Shown here: positions 34,680 through 44,858 of the stretch, in pieces
Position numbering within the stretch: position 1 is the first letter of the stretch
How the letters are laid out: each line of letters opens with the position of its first letter
Origin: Scilla litardierei
Taxonomy: Eukaryota > Streptophyta > Magnoliopsida > Asparagales > Asparagaceae
NCBI GenBank assembly: GCA_030789695.1
Contig: CM061133.1
Location: forward strand, 92,851,248-92,915,247
Direction of reading: 5' to 3'
Length of the DNA stretch: 64,000 nt
Notes under the pieces: model-generated
Database searches by the model: none
What the model was told of the DNA's origin: nothing
Seen by the model: the letters and a program-made list of their open reading frames with translations, nothing else
Program-made: the position numbers and the translations under genes

Positions 34680-35120
34680 AGTGTTAATGGACACGGGAGT
34701 GCCCACTGATCGAACCCGGGAAGTCCGGCGTATCATCCTGGGCACCGACCGGAATATCGGGCCCATGGGATGCCGGTACCACTTTTAGAGGCAACGTCTC
34801 ACCATTAGACCCTAATTCCGATCGCCATCCTACCCGTAGGCCGTATCGGCGAGAGTCGCTCGTTGGGGTGGAAACCAAAGTCCCAGGTTTTATTTTCTTA
34901 TTGTCTATGCCCTGCATTCCTTTACCGTGACAACCCATCATTCGATCTGGGCTAGCTCGCCCACGGGGTGATTTCGGTCCTACTTGACACAAGCACATCC
35001 TAGCCTCCCTGTGTTCGACCCCCAAGCCACACTACAACACCGTGTGCTTGCGGTTACAAATATCTAAACCCTCACGCGGGTACCCCGGCCATTTGAGGCT
35101 CGCAAACCGAGGGCACGTCA
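34680..35120 (+). repeat. Athila copy B right LTR remnant
   Basis: The last 441 bp of the LTR, matching 25618-26056 of the left LTR at nearly every base and ending GCACGTCA before the target duplication TATAG. The first 1.17 kb is gone. Confidence 0.9.
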
Positions 35121-35125
35121 TATAG

Positions 35126-35305
35126 CTTATAGGCTTTCTTTTCCTCGAAGGTCGAATCGTCATCGGGCTTATCCGGAGCGTCCTCGAACAGTACGTATCT
35201 AATCCCGGCTAGGGAAAGGACCAACTTAATGTTCCTAAGCCAGTCTTTGTAGTTCGTTCCATCGAGCACGTTCTTCTCAAACATATATCTAAGACCCGAA
35301 TCCAT
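35126..35305 (-). pseudogene. gag: Copia E2 Gag, N-terminal part
   Basis: Begins MDSGLRYMFEKNVLDGTNYKDW at 35305 and matches the first 60 residues of E1 Gag, ending at the Athila B insertion. The remainder is at 23800-24439. Confidence 0.88.
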
Positions 35306-37233
35306 TCTGCATTTTTATAGATACTTTAGTCAGTATATGTTCGTAGTATAGTTTTAATGGTTTTAATAAAACTATATTCTCCCATTAAATTTATTAAAGC
35401 CATAATAATAAACAATTTATTATAAAATAACATTTGTGAGAGAGGGATCCGACTACCCTGAGTCTGACAACCTTAAGTGTGTCTCAACAAGTTGTCCGAC
35501 TCTGCGGTCGGTAGACGAACTCATCGTCAATCATATCTAATATAATTCCCTATTGATTTTACCCCTAGTCATTTGTGATCACGAGTGTGCTCAACCGGAT
35601 CAAAATGGCTAGCCTAGTCGGACCCTTGTTTTCGTGTCTAGCCTGACTTGTCCCGCTGCTCGGTGTATGCACGACACGTCGGTTTGGGTCAGGACTTAGA
35701 CTACATTCTTCGTTAGACTTACACCGATGCTCGGAGTATGAGACAACGGTTTCAGTCAAGTCAAGATGTTTATCAAGAAATCGGTTTCTATAAGATTGAC
35801 ATGTCACGGCTTGAGTGTAGCTCAACAACCGTAACACGTTTCTTACAGTTGCCAACTCCTAAAACAAGGAGGGCTACGATTTATCTTGAACAAGATTATT
35901 ATCGTATTTGACTTAGGTATAGTCGATGGACTTACACAGTCATGAATCGACTCCTTGCGGTCCAGCGGACGCGGCCAGTGAATTGACTAAGCCAGGACCA
36001 CTTAGTACCCAGACTAGCTAGGTTGGTCTAGCAAACTTAGCCAAGCACATTGACCGACATCATGATCCATTGAAGGAGTTTTCATCAATTCTATGTTCGT
36101 CCAAACAACTAAATGGCTTTTAATTAAGAAAACTAGTTAATCCTTATCAACTAGTGGATCCTAAAATTCGAAATTTTATGGATTGGTTGAACAATTTTTA
36201 TTAAGTCCTTATCAACTATAAGGTTCATTCGTTCAACGTGCTACCCCAATCTAATTAGGATTTTATAAAACAATTACAACATGTCTTTTATGAAAATCAT
36301 CATTTAAACGATTTAATGAAATGATTGACAATCAAAGGGACTACCCTAATCTGGTATTAGGTTTTGATGTTGTTTTTGTTTATAAAACATAGCATGTCAC
36401 TAGCTTATTAAAATTTCATCTCATAAAAGTTTAAACTTTTAATGGCTAACCTAAAGGTTCATGAATACATTATTCATCATGTCTATTAAAAGAAAATGAA
36501 ACAACTAATTTATCCGCATAAATAAAAATTTCATCTAGTGACATATAATGAGAATTTGCAAGTTAAAATTATCTACATAATTATTAACACGCAAATCTAA
36601 ACTTTAAAGATCAAAAATTTAAGGCTTAAAACATTTTATCACATAAAACTAGGTTTCATAAAATTATCAAATAATTTTAAACCCTAGGCTTTAAAATTTT
36701 AATCAATCATTTCTAGGATTAAAATATCGCATAAATAATCTAGAAACGTATATGTAATTTAAAAGAAACTAATTTATCTTTTCATCTTATGAAAATAAAA
36801 TATTTCTATAATTTACATATCCACTAAAGCAATTTTAAAACACTTTTAAAATCATTAGAAATTGATTTAAAAGCTTTCAAATAAAGTTTTTAAAATTTCT
36901 AATCTTTATGTAACTTAAGAAAAATTTAAATTTCAAAAATAAAATATATCCTTAAGGTTAAATAAACTTTAAAACTTTCAAATGCTCGGAAAAATTATTA
37001 TATCTCATTAAAAAAATTTTATAAAGCATTTAAACATTGGAGACCAATTTAAAATTTATCGCATAAAATTAAATCGTCCCAAAAAAAGATTTCGTGTTGC
37101 AAAAACAATTTTTTAAAACACAAAACAATTTTAAACTAATTTTAACATAAAGCTAAAATAGTTCGTATGTTTAAAATTAAGCAATTTTAAAGATTTAAAA
37201 AACATCGCTTAAATAGATCAAAAGCATAACCGT
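35306..37233 (-). other. E2 long 5' leader
   Basis: AT-rich 1.9 kb aligned with 8758-10667 of E1 between primer site and Gag start. No gene seen. Confidence 0.65.
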
Positions 37234-37246
37234 GGCTCTGATACCA
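37234..37246 (-). promoter_or_regulatory. Primer binding site of E2 (tRNA-iMet)
   Basis: The minus strand reads TGGTATCAGAGCC one base from the 5' LTR. Confidence 0.9.
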
Positions 37247-37247
37247 C

Positions 37248-39660
37248 TGTTGGGGTTTTGGCGGACCCTCAGAGCTTGGGTCTGTGTCCGTCCTAAGTCG
37301 GACGGACCACAGAGGCTTAAAACGCAGCGGAAAAACAAAAACAAAACTTTTAAGCTAGCTAAACTATTTAGCTATGCTTTAAGGGAGCCAGAACATAGCC
37401 CGATCTTGCTAACTTGGGGTGGATCTGACCACCCCAAGAAAAATCTATACTAAAGCGACAAAATTAAATCTACACTAAAATTACTTAACCACATTCCCGG
37501 AATCTTGGCCCTGGAGCAGGCAAGATGTACCACACCGTCTTCTGATGCTCCTCGTAGTCGAGCCGCCTTGACTCGATCCGCCTGAGCTGCCTCGCACCCT
37601 CGAACCGATCCGCCCGAACCGACTTTCGCCTCCGAGCCGATCACACACGGTAGAAAGTTTCACTTGAGAAGAACCCGCGTCTTAGACGTCTGGATCCGAA
37701 TCCAAACCCCCTTTGTAGTCTTGCTAGGACTACTCCGGAGAATAGGAAGAGAGAGAGAGAATAGTTTAGTCACCGATCGAGCTTGCTCTAAAAGTCTGGA
37801 GCTACTCGATCGAGGACTTGGTACATTTTTCAACGAAGAGAGTGCACCCCTATTTATATAGGGATTCGGCACTCACTCTTTCGTTATGAGCAATGTGGGA
37901 CTTTTACAAATGAGAGGAAAAATCAATTAAGCCAATTTAGCTTAATTTGTAGTTTAAGTGAGCTTCTCACAAAAGCAAACATTAACCAATTAATTCTCTT
38001 TACTCTTTAAACTTTAGACACCAAACAAGCTATCAACCCGAAGGGCTTCGAATGGTGAATGCGTAGGAACTGACGACGACGAATTTCGACTTCGTTTGAC
38101 CCCTCAAACAATTGCCCAAAGTTGGGCAAAAAATCAATCTTCGTAGCCGTCATTTGGGGTTTCAAAAAACCATAGAAAACACTTAAGTTGCGGGCACGCC
38201 CGCTAAGCTTAGCGGGCGCGCCCGCCCAAGGCATGGAGGCGGACCGCCCGCCCGCTGGACAGTGGGCCAGCGCCGCTGCAGACAGCGGGCCAAGCCCGCT
38301 GCTGCAGCAGGCGTGAGCCCGCTGCTGCAGCGGGTTGTGCCCATTTTGCCTCTGGGTATGGGCTTGTTAGCCCAGTGGGTCTAACCCACCTTGCCTTGAA
38401 CTGTTTTCGTGTTTCTGGGCTCGTTTGAGCTCCGATTTGGACGCGGTTTGAACCTGTGTTTAGACCGGGACGATCCCGTCATCCAGATAACCCTTTACAA
38501 TATATTTGGTCCTTCTAAATTTTGTCGTAACCAATTTACGACACGTTTAATCATTGTTTGCATCAGATGCAACATTTGTCCCTATTGCTATTACGACTAA
38601 CTTTCACAACAAGCTTTGTGAATATTAACTATTCAATATCATCAAATGATATTTCTCTCTATTTATCTTCCTATTACTAAGACACGAACGCTACTTGGTG
38701 TGAGACCCTACAGCCTGACCTTACTACAGGTTGGGGCTCGGAACCCCTAGACGACGATCACCACGAGCAGTAGATGTCGTCCCTGTTTTAGAATAATCAT
38801 AACGTGATCGACCCTTTGACAAAAGCATCATTGGGTTTACATTGGTTGTGTCAGTTATGAACTCCGTTAGCTATAGTCCCTTCGTCAAGACTGTGTGTCT
38901 GTTGACCTAGGGTATGGTTTACTGTCAACCCTATTAGACAACATTGGTTAGTATACGGCGGTCTTTGTTGTATTCACGTTGTACTTCTTACAACGTATCT
39001 CGGCTGAGGATTAACACAAAGATAGTACTGAGCCTGTAACACTAACTTCCCTTTAACGGACGTGACGAATCCCATCTTAGTCATCTACTCACCTCGAGAG
39101 CTTCAGGTGCAACTCAGCCTAAGATCTTTCAGCAGGACTAGCATCGAAGCAAGATCATGGGTCTAAGCTACACCGTTCACTCATAGGTTTGTACAAATGA
39201 CTTCAGGTCTTAAGGACCAGCTTACCAATCATCACCCTAGAGTTATTAAAGACATTTTAGTTAAAGTTAACCATTTAATAACTCTAATTTGGTCGTTCAG
39301 TGAACTCATTCTCCAATGAGCACATGTGTCTCGTCTCCGACTTCACCAAGTCGAATGACTATGAGATCATCATTACCCTGAGGTAAGACTGAGACACAGT
39401 GGTCTATCCGATGTGTCGATATCCAGTTCTCGACACATCTATGACCACGAACCGTTTATGACTTATGTTTCTATTCGGTCGCTTACTTACTAATAATTGA
39501 GATCTTATCTAGATACGTAAGGACCTAACTATAAGTCTATGGATATTATCTAAGTATATTAATACGAACGATTTTATACTTAGGATAATATGTACCATAT
39601 ACAGTATGAACAAGACGTATACTTAGGATAAATTGCCTTATGGGTATATATCCTCCTACA
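37248..39660 (-). repeat. Copia E2 5' LTR (right)
   Basis: 2,413 bp, TGTTGGGG to CCTACA, followed by CTTAC. TATTTATATA at 37851-37860 is the minus-strand TATA region, with a short palindrome array (38190-38342) upstream of it in the direction of transcription. Confidence 0.92.
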
Positions 39661-39665
39661 CTTAC

Positions 39666-40628
39666 CACGTGGACAGTCGACTGATGAGGCAAAGACAGTC
39701 GACTGTTGAACCAACAGGCGACTGTAAATCCTACAACAGGCGACTAGCCGAAACATGATAAGTTGATGAAATCTGAGAAACATCTGGGAGAACAGGATAG
39801 ACGACTGATAAAGAGAAGATAGTCGACTGTAAATCTAAACAGGCGATTGTAATTCCTTATACAGACGACTGTTAAAACCCTGACAATTTCCAGAGAGTTG
39901 AGTCATCAAATAGGCTCAAAGGCAGACGACTGTAGAAGCATTGACAGTCGACTGCTCCATTGGACAGTCGATTGTAAATCAAACAGTAGTCGACTGGCCA
40001 AGATAAACAGAGAGACTAGTGTTTGGGCTAAAGACAGTCAGGCGACTGATTTACAAAACACAGTCGACTGTCACTTGGACAGGTGCCTGTGAATCGTTCA
40101 TAAGTCGCCTGTGAGAATTAAAGAAGAGAAGCCCAAAACTAGACTGAAAAAGGTTGTGCATAACAGGCGACTGTAGAACAAAACACAGTCGACTGTTTTT
40201 GAGACAGGCGACTGTAAATCGTTCAACAGTCGACTGTTATGAGCATGACATGCACAATCTAGATAGAAATGAATTGGAGTCTAAGGAGAGTTGATCTAAT
40301 GATATCCTAAGACTGATATGAAGATGTGTGTGTGCTCCAACAATGTTCTACTTCTAAGCTACATACTAGAATATAAACAAGAAAGTTAGATTTGACGAAC
40401 TCTCTTTTCTATCCAACGCATGAGCTTGAAGTCTTCTAGGAGCTTCAATCACCATCTACGATCATCCAATCCATTTCATTTTCTTTCAATGACTTTGAGT
40501 ATCATCCATTGCTAGTTGATCTTCATAATAAGCTTAGGCAATGGATTAACTACAAATAGGGGATTAGTCACAAGTATTTATGTTTGCTCATCATTAACAC
40601 CAAGTAGGGAGAAGTCTAATACTCAACA
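39666..40628 (-). repeat. Copia F 5' LTR, outer part with CAGTCGACTG array
   Basis: Continuation of the F LTR after E2. From 39670 to 40238 it carries over twenty copies of CAGTCGACTG and variants such as CAGGCGACTG, irregularly spaced. The LTR ends at 40628; in sense orientation it begins TGTTGAGTATTAGACTTC. Together with 20042-20085 this array lies upstream of the minus-strand TATA box at 19953-19960. Confidence 0.78.
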
Positions 40629-40717
40629 TGTCTTTGTGTGACTGTGTGTGTGTGTGTATGTGTCTTTGTGATTGTGTGTGACTACGTGTGTGATTTTGCG
40701 ACCTGTATCTATGTCTA

Positions 40718-40765
<48 letters not shown>

Positions 40766-40899
40766 TTTGTTTGTTTGTTTGTTTGTTTTTTTGTTTGTTT
40801 GTTTGTTTGTTTGTTTGTTTGTTTGTTTGTGTCTAAGTCTATGTCTGTATGTTTTTGTGTGTATCTGCGACTGTGACTGTGTGTGTATCTGTGTATGTC
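40629..40899. repeat. TG and TTTG microsatellite flanking F
   Basis: Host-side sequence beyond the F LTR: interrupted TG runs with a pure tract at about 40719-40760, then about 17 TTTG units (40761-40829). Tekay X is inserted at its right edge after ATGTC (40895-40899). Open frames here are low-complexity artefacts. Confidence 0.9.
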
Positions 40900-43311
40900 T
40901 GTAACGATTGGTTTTCATGTATCTGGATTTATTATATTATAATATATGTTTTAGTGGATTTTCTCCTCATGTGTGGTTTTCGTCTCCGTAACTTTCATTT
41001 TCGATCGTTTCGTCGTGTTTTCTCGTTTCTTCCTTAGGATCGTCGATTTCGGAGTAAGTCATTTGTGACGGGCTTCATAACGGTCGTATCTTACTGTTAG
41101 ATCAAGCCTAGGAGTCTTAGGAATCGATCCCGGAGCTCCGCGCTCCGTATCGGAACTTTTGGTGCTTATTAGCCGGTATAAGAAGGGGAACCGACCGACT
41201 AGATGACGATCTAGTCGGTCAGCAATCCTTCTTGAACCGACTAGTTGGCTTTCTAAATTATTCAGGAGTTACTGTTTATCGTTAGTCGGTCTAAGAACGT
41301 TGGTTGACCGACTAGGTTGCAAACTAGTCAGTCAGCAATGCTTCTTTAACCGACTAACTCTTCAACTAATTTTTGGTATCAATACTGTTCACTCTTAGTC
41401 GGTCTAAGAACGTTCATCGACCGACTAGATGTCAAACTAGCCGGTCAGTAGTTGTTCATCGACCGACTAAATCCAAATCCTATTTTCGTTCAGAAGTTAC
41501 TGTTTACACCTAGTCGGTCTACGTTAGTCGACCGACCGACTAGTTCCCAAACTAGTCGGTCAGTGGTTGTTCTTTGACCGACTAACCAGTGCTGTAAACC
41601 CTAGTTTTGCCCTAGCCGACACCAAACTCTATAAATACCCCTCCAAACGTTTTCCTCTTCTCCCTCATGACCTAAAACCCTAATTTCTCCCCCATTGAGC
41701 CCCCATCTTCCTCAAGCCATTAATCCTTCATCCCAAGCTCATCCTCCATCATCCAAACCCTCCCTTGTCACAACCCATCTCTCATCTTCCCCAAACCTTC
41801 ATCAAACCCCCAAAATCCACCTCCAAACCCATTTCTCCATATTTTTCCCTCATTTCCAGATCTAAGCCGGATCGTTCTTCCGTTGCCGTGGTTGCTCGGC
41901 ATCGCTCCTCCGCCTCTTCACTGTAATACTCGATTCCTTTAGTTTTAGCATAACCCCCATTGACATGTGTGAAACCCTAATAAAATGGATTATTAGAAAG
42001 TTAGGATTCTAATAAGAAATCGATTTAGAATCGTTGTTCTAATGATTGTTTTGCCATAACAGTGATCTATTCCGTAGTTAGCTTGTGACGATCTTCATTG
42101 CTCGTCAACCCCGGTATCAGGCAAGTGAAACTTGCCACTCTTGAATTGGGCCATGTCTTAGGCCATTTCCCTTGCTTTAGCGTAAAAGAGACTAGACGTT
42201 GAAAGGATAGCCGTCTAGACGCCTATGACCTAGCTTGACAACGAAGCTTGGTCCGTCACCCTCATCATGCTTGTGTGACACATTTACTTTAAATTAACGG
42301 TACACGAATATGTTCATGTCATTGCATTTTGCCTGTCACGTTTAAATTCAATTAACGATACGCAAATATCTGTTCCTGGCATTGCATATTGATTTTTCAT
42401 CGTGATTGCGTAGCACACGCTACAATACTATTATTTTCCTGGCTCGTGTTCCAAAAACGAGCCCTGTAGTTGGAAACCCCAACGCTCGACACATATGGGT
42501 GGGGTAAGAGATAAACGGCCACCTGAGCCCCGAGTTGGCCTGATCCGCCACTCCGGCCAGCAGGCGAAATCTCTAGTGTACAAGTGATTAATAGTGATAG
42601 AGATAAGCGGCCTGAGCCACGAGCTGGCCAGCAGGTGGACTCTCTATGCACTAAGTGATAAACAGTGATAAGTGAATAGTGATTAGTGAATTGGTAGCTT
42701 TGGCTACATAGTGTGTGCTTGCCTCTCTTTTAAACTGTTGCATCATACTTAACTGCCATGTCATTGCTTAATATTATAAGTGCTAGGTTGTTAGTTACTT
42801 TCAGTTTCCTTGCTCAAGTCTTTTAGACTTGCTAACATGTGCCCCTTTCTCTTTTGGGTGACGCATGTTAGACCTTGAGCCCGAGTTGCTTGCTGAGGGT
42901 GAGGTGTTTGCGGACGCCGAGCTTGCGCCTGTGTTGGACGAGGACTTCGTAGACACTAGAGATCAGTCTTAGTGTCTACGTCTAGTTTTGTTAGATCTTT
43001 TGGGTTGTCGGTGCGTGGCACCTAGTTTGATACTCTGTTATATTTGTCTTTTGTTTGGCCTTGTTCTGGCCTTTAGACTCTTTCCTTTAGCCTGGTGGCT
43101 TTTCTGTGATGTTGAATATTTTGTGGACAAACTGTGGGATTGGTATTTCATATCCGTCTCACCTTATTATTATTATTGTTGTTGTTTCGTTTGCAATTAC
43201 AGGGACCTGCTTATACTAAATTTACGCTTATCAGGCGTGCAGCTTCACAGCTCCACGTTTGAGCGGACCTTCTCACGTCTCGCCTCCATTTTAGGGAAGC
43301 GGGTCGTGACA
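40900..43311 (+). repeat. Tekay X left LTR
   Basis: 2,412 bp, TGTAACGA to TCGTGACA. Palindrome array at 41190-41582, TATAAATA at 41630-41637, C-rich leader from 41640. The second half is the region shared with the fragment at 32681-34679. Confidence 0.93.
41190..41637 (+). promoter_or_regulatory. Promoter of Tekay X LTR: GACCGACTAG array and TATA box
   Basis: Four or five inverted pairs of GACCGACTAGT and ACTAGTCGGTC with 6-14 bp between arms, plus single half-sites, end about 50 bp before TATAAATA (41630-41637). The same block is at 57508-57954. Confidence 0.72.
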
Positions 43312-43452
43312 GGTTTTAGTGGTGGCCCATGCAGGTCCTTCTGTAACTGCAATTATCGAGATAACGATAATAGTACAAAATTGTCCAACAAATAAGTTCG
43401 ACATCTGAGCCCTAAGCTATGAGTCTAATTGTTTCGTTTTCTGTGTCATTAG
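43312..43452 (+). other. Tekay X leader with displaced primer site
   Basis: No initiator tRNA-Met complement directly follows the LTR. A degraded version, ATCTGAGCCCTAAGC, appears about 90 bp in (near 43402), where the sequence resumes looking like a Tekay leader. The intervening 90 bp may be a small insertion. Confidence 0.4.
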
Positions 43453-44616
43453 ATGGCAGGAAGGCGAATCACCCGTGGTGGTGGTAGTGGTGCGCTCCCT
43501 CATGACAAGGAGCCTGAGCGGGAGCCCATTAATGGAGAGATGATGCGGATGATGTTGCAGATGATGCAAGTTCAGCAGGGTGTGCTTCTGCAGGTACAGA
43601 ATGCTCTGGTGGCTCGAGCTGCTCGGGTGGTGGAAGCCCCTCGCCCTGAGCTCGGGGCGAAGCAGTTCAGAGAGCTGGGTCCTACATATTTTGATGGAAC
43701 CGAAGGTCCACTAGCTGCTGATGAATGGATGAGGAATATCGAGGACAATCTGAAGATGTCCAAGGTCAACGAAGTTCGTTGGGTTGACTTGGCGAAGCGC
43801 CAGCTGAGGGATAACGCCAGGAATTGGTGGGATGCTAAAGAGAAGATGTTGGAGGAGCCGATCGTCTGGGCTACCTTCAAGGCCAGATTTGATGGTGAGT
43901 TCTTCCCGAAAGCTGCCAGGGAAGAGATGCTGCAGCGTTTTATCGATCTGAAGCAAGGAAGCTCGTCGGTGGACCGATATCACCAAGAGTTCATGAGGCT
44001 GAGTCGGTTTGCACCAAAGATGATGCAGGACGCTGAGGAGAGAGCTCAGAGGTTCCTGCAGGGACTTGCTTCGGAGCTCCAGAGTTTTGTGACCTCTTCT
44101 GACCGGGAATCTTATCAGAAGGTTTTAGTAGCAGCCAAGAGGCAAGAGCTGCTCGTGAACCAGAGGAAGGGGTCTATTGTTGGTGCTGGGAAGAGGCCTG
44201 TGGAACAGGCGAGAGCTGTGGTTAGACCTGGATTCAGGCCGAACCAGCCTGTTCAGTTTAAGAGGCCAGGAGGGCCTGTTCAGAGGACTTGCCATTTCTG
44301 TGGCAAGGAGGGACATATTAAGGAATCGTGTAGGAAGTACTTGGGGCAATGTATTGCCTGTGGAGATCCCGCCCATGCTCTCAGGGAGTGCCCGAGGTTG
44401 AAGCAGCCTTGGAGGGCACCTATTGCTGCCCTGCCGTTGCAGCAGAGAGCCCCGGTGCCCGCTGGTCGTGGGGTACCCCTTGTTCCACAAGGGCATGCCT
44501 TTCGGCAGGCAGTTCCGCCGAGGAGGCAGGCTTTTCTGATGACCGAGGAGGAGGTTTTGGCCATGGATGAGGTCATAGCAGGTAACTTCCAATCTAGTTG
44601 TTCCTTCCTAAAATAG
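43453..44616 (+). CDS. gag: Tekay X Gag
   Basis: Intact 387-codon Gag starting MAGRRITRGGGSG. The capsid-like retrotransposon gag domain spans about residues 70-200 (FDGTEGPLAADEWMRNIE, then ARNWWDAKE and YHQEFMRLSRFAP). Two CCHC knuckles follow near residues 279-315: C-H-F-C-G-K-E-G-H-I-K-E-S-C and C-I-A-C-G-D-P-A-H-A-L-R-E-C. The last 12 codons are inside a candidate intron (44582-44694); skipping it would fuse Gag in frame to the protease. It would form the particle and bind element RNA. Confidence 0.88.
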   Translation: MAGRRITRGGGSGALPHDKEPEREPINGEMMRMMLQMMQVQQGVLLQVQNALVARAARVVEAPRPELGAKQFRELGPTYFDGTEGPLAADEWMRNIEDNLKMSKVNEVRWVDLAKRQLRDNARNWWDAKEKMLEEPIVWATFKARFDGEFFPKAAREEMLQRFIDLKQGSSSVDRYHQEFMRLSRFAPKMMQDAEERAQRFLQGLASELQSFVTSSDRESYQKVLVAAKRQELLVNQRKGSIVGAGKRPVEQARAVVRPGFRPNQPVQFKRPGGPVQRTCHFCGKEGHIKESCRKYLGQCIACGDPAHALRECPRLKQPWRAPIAALPLQQRAPVPAGRGVPLVPQGHAFRQAVPPRRQAFLMTEEEVLAMDEVIAGNFQSSCSFLK

Positions 44617-44694
44617 TTGATTGTTAAAATTTTGTTGGATGCTTGTGTATGAATGTTGCTAGAGTAAGATTTGATTGATTAGACTGTTTGTTAG
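44582..44694 (+). other. Candidate intron 1 of Tekay X, gag/protease boundary
   Basis: 113 bp, T-rich, from GTAACTT to TTTGTTAG. Removing it joins the Gag codon DEVIAG to VVLVCTFPARVLFDSGAS in one frame, the expected start of the protease. Left in, Gag stops at 44616. There is a TTGAT/TTAGA-like region near the acceptor but I cannot fix a branch point. Confidence 0.6.
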
Positions 44695-44858
44695 GTGTGG
44701 TTTTGGTTTGCACATTCCCTGCCCGAGTCCTCTTTGACTCAGGTGCGTCGATGTGCATTTTGGCCCAGAGCTTCGTGGAGAAGCATTCCTTGTCGACGTC
44801 CCCTCTCTCCAAGAGTTGGAACATCGTTACAGGGAATGGAGTAGTCACGGTGCATCGT
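44695..44858 (+). pseudogene. pol: Tekay X protease, N-terminal part
   Basis: Encodes VCTFPARVLFDSGASMCIL, with the canonical D-S-G active site of Ty3/gypsy aspartic proteases. It ends at TSD ATCGT (44854-44858), where Athila C is inserted. The frame continues at 53944. Without the insertion and with intron 1 removed the reading frame is continuous. Confidence 0.8.

Larger units (their letters stand above)
24445..35120 (+). mobile_element. Athila copy B, with long ORF3 and damaged right LTR
   Basis: Inserted in E2 gag; TSD TATGG (24440-24444) and TATAG (35121-35125), one base diverged. The left LTR is 24445-26056 with ends TGACGTGC and GCACGTCA. Primer site, gag, protease ORF, hairpin, internal array plus TATA, and a 408-codon ORF3 follow in the usual order with no RT or integrase. 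The 3' noncoding region stops at about 32680, where a Tekay-type LTR fragment begins; Athila LTR sequence resumes at 34680-35120. The end of the interior and the first 1.17 kb of the right LTR are missing. Confidence 0.9.
20125..39660 (-). mobile_element. Copia E2, gag-only element hosting Athila B
   Basis: Second copy of the E family, flanked by CTTAC (20120-20124 and 39661-39665). LTRs are 20125-22546 and 37248-39660, with the primer site at 37234-37246. Without Athila B it is about 8.9 kb with a 4.0-kb interior, matching E1. Gag is split by Athila B: the N-terminal part is 35126-35305 and the C-terminal part 23800-24439. No pol is present. Confidence 0.9.
17445..40628 (-). mobile_element. 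Copia F, degraded Ty1/copia element hosting A and E2
   Basis: Minus-strand copia element. Seen here are the gag remnant (17445-19241), an initiator tRNA-Met primer site (19256-19267) and the 5' LTR, split by E2 into 19268-20124 and 39666-40628. Athila A interrupts it on the left, so pol and the 3' LTR would lie beyond the window's left edge. The LTR start in sense orientation (TGTTGAGTATTAGACTTC, then a GGTGTTAATGATGAGCAAA stretch) resembles SIRE-like copia LTRs, from memory. Multiple gag stops make it the most decayed element and the oldest layer. Confidence 0.78.

Noticed and set aside
40638..40918. Val/Cys-rich and Thr/His/Asn-rich ORFs
   Set aside because: Translations of the TG and TTTG microsatellite.
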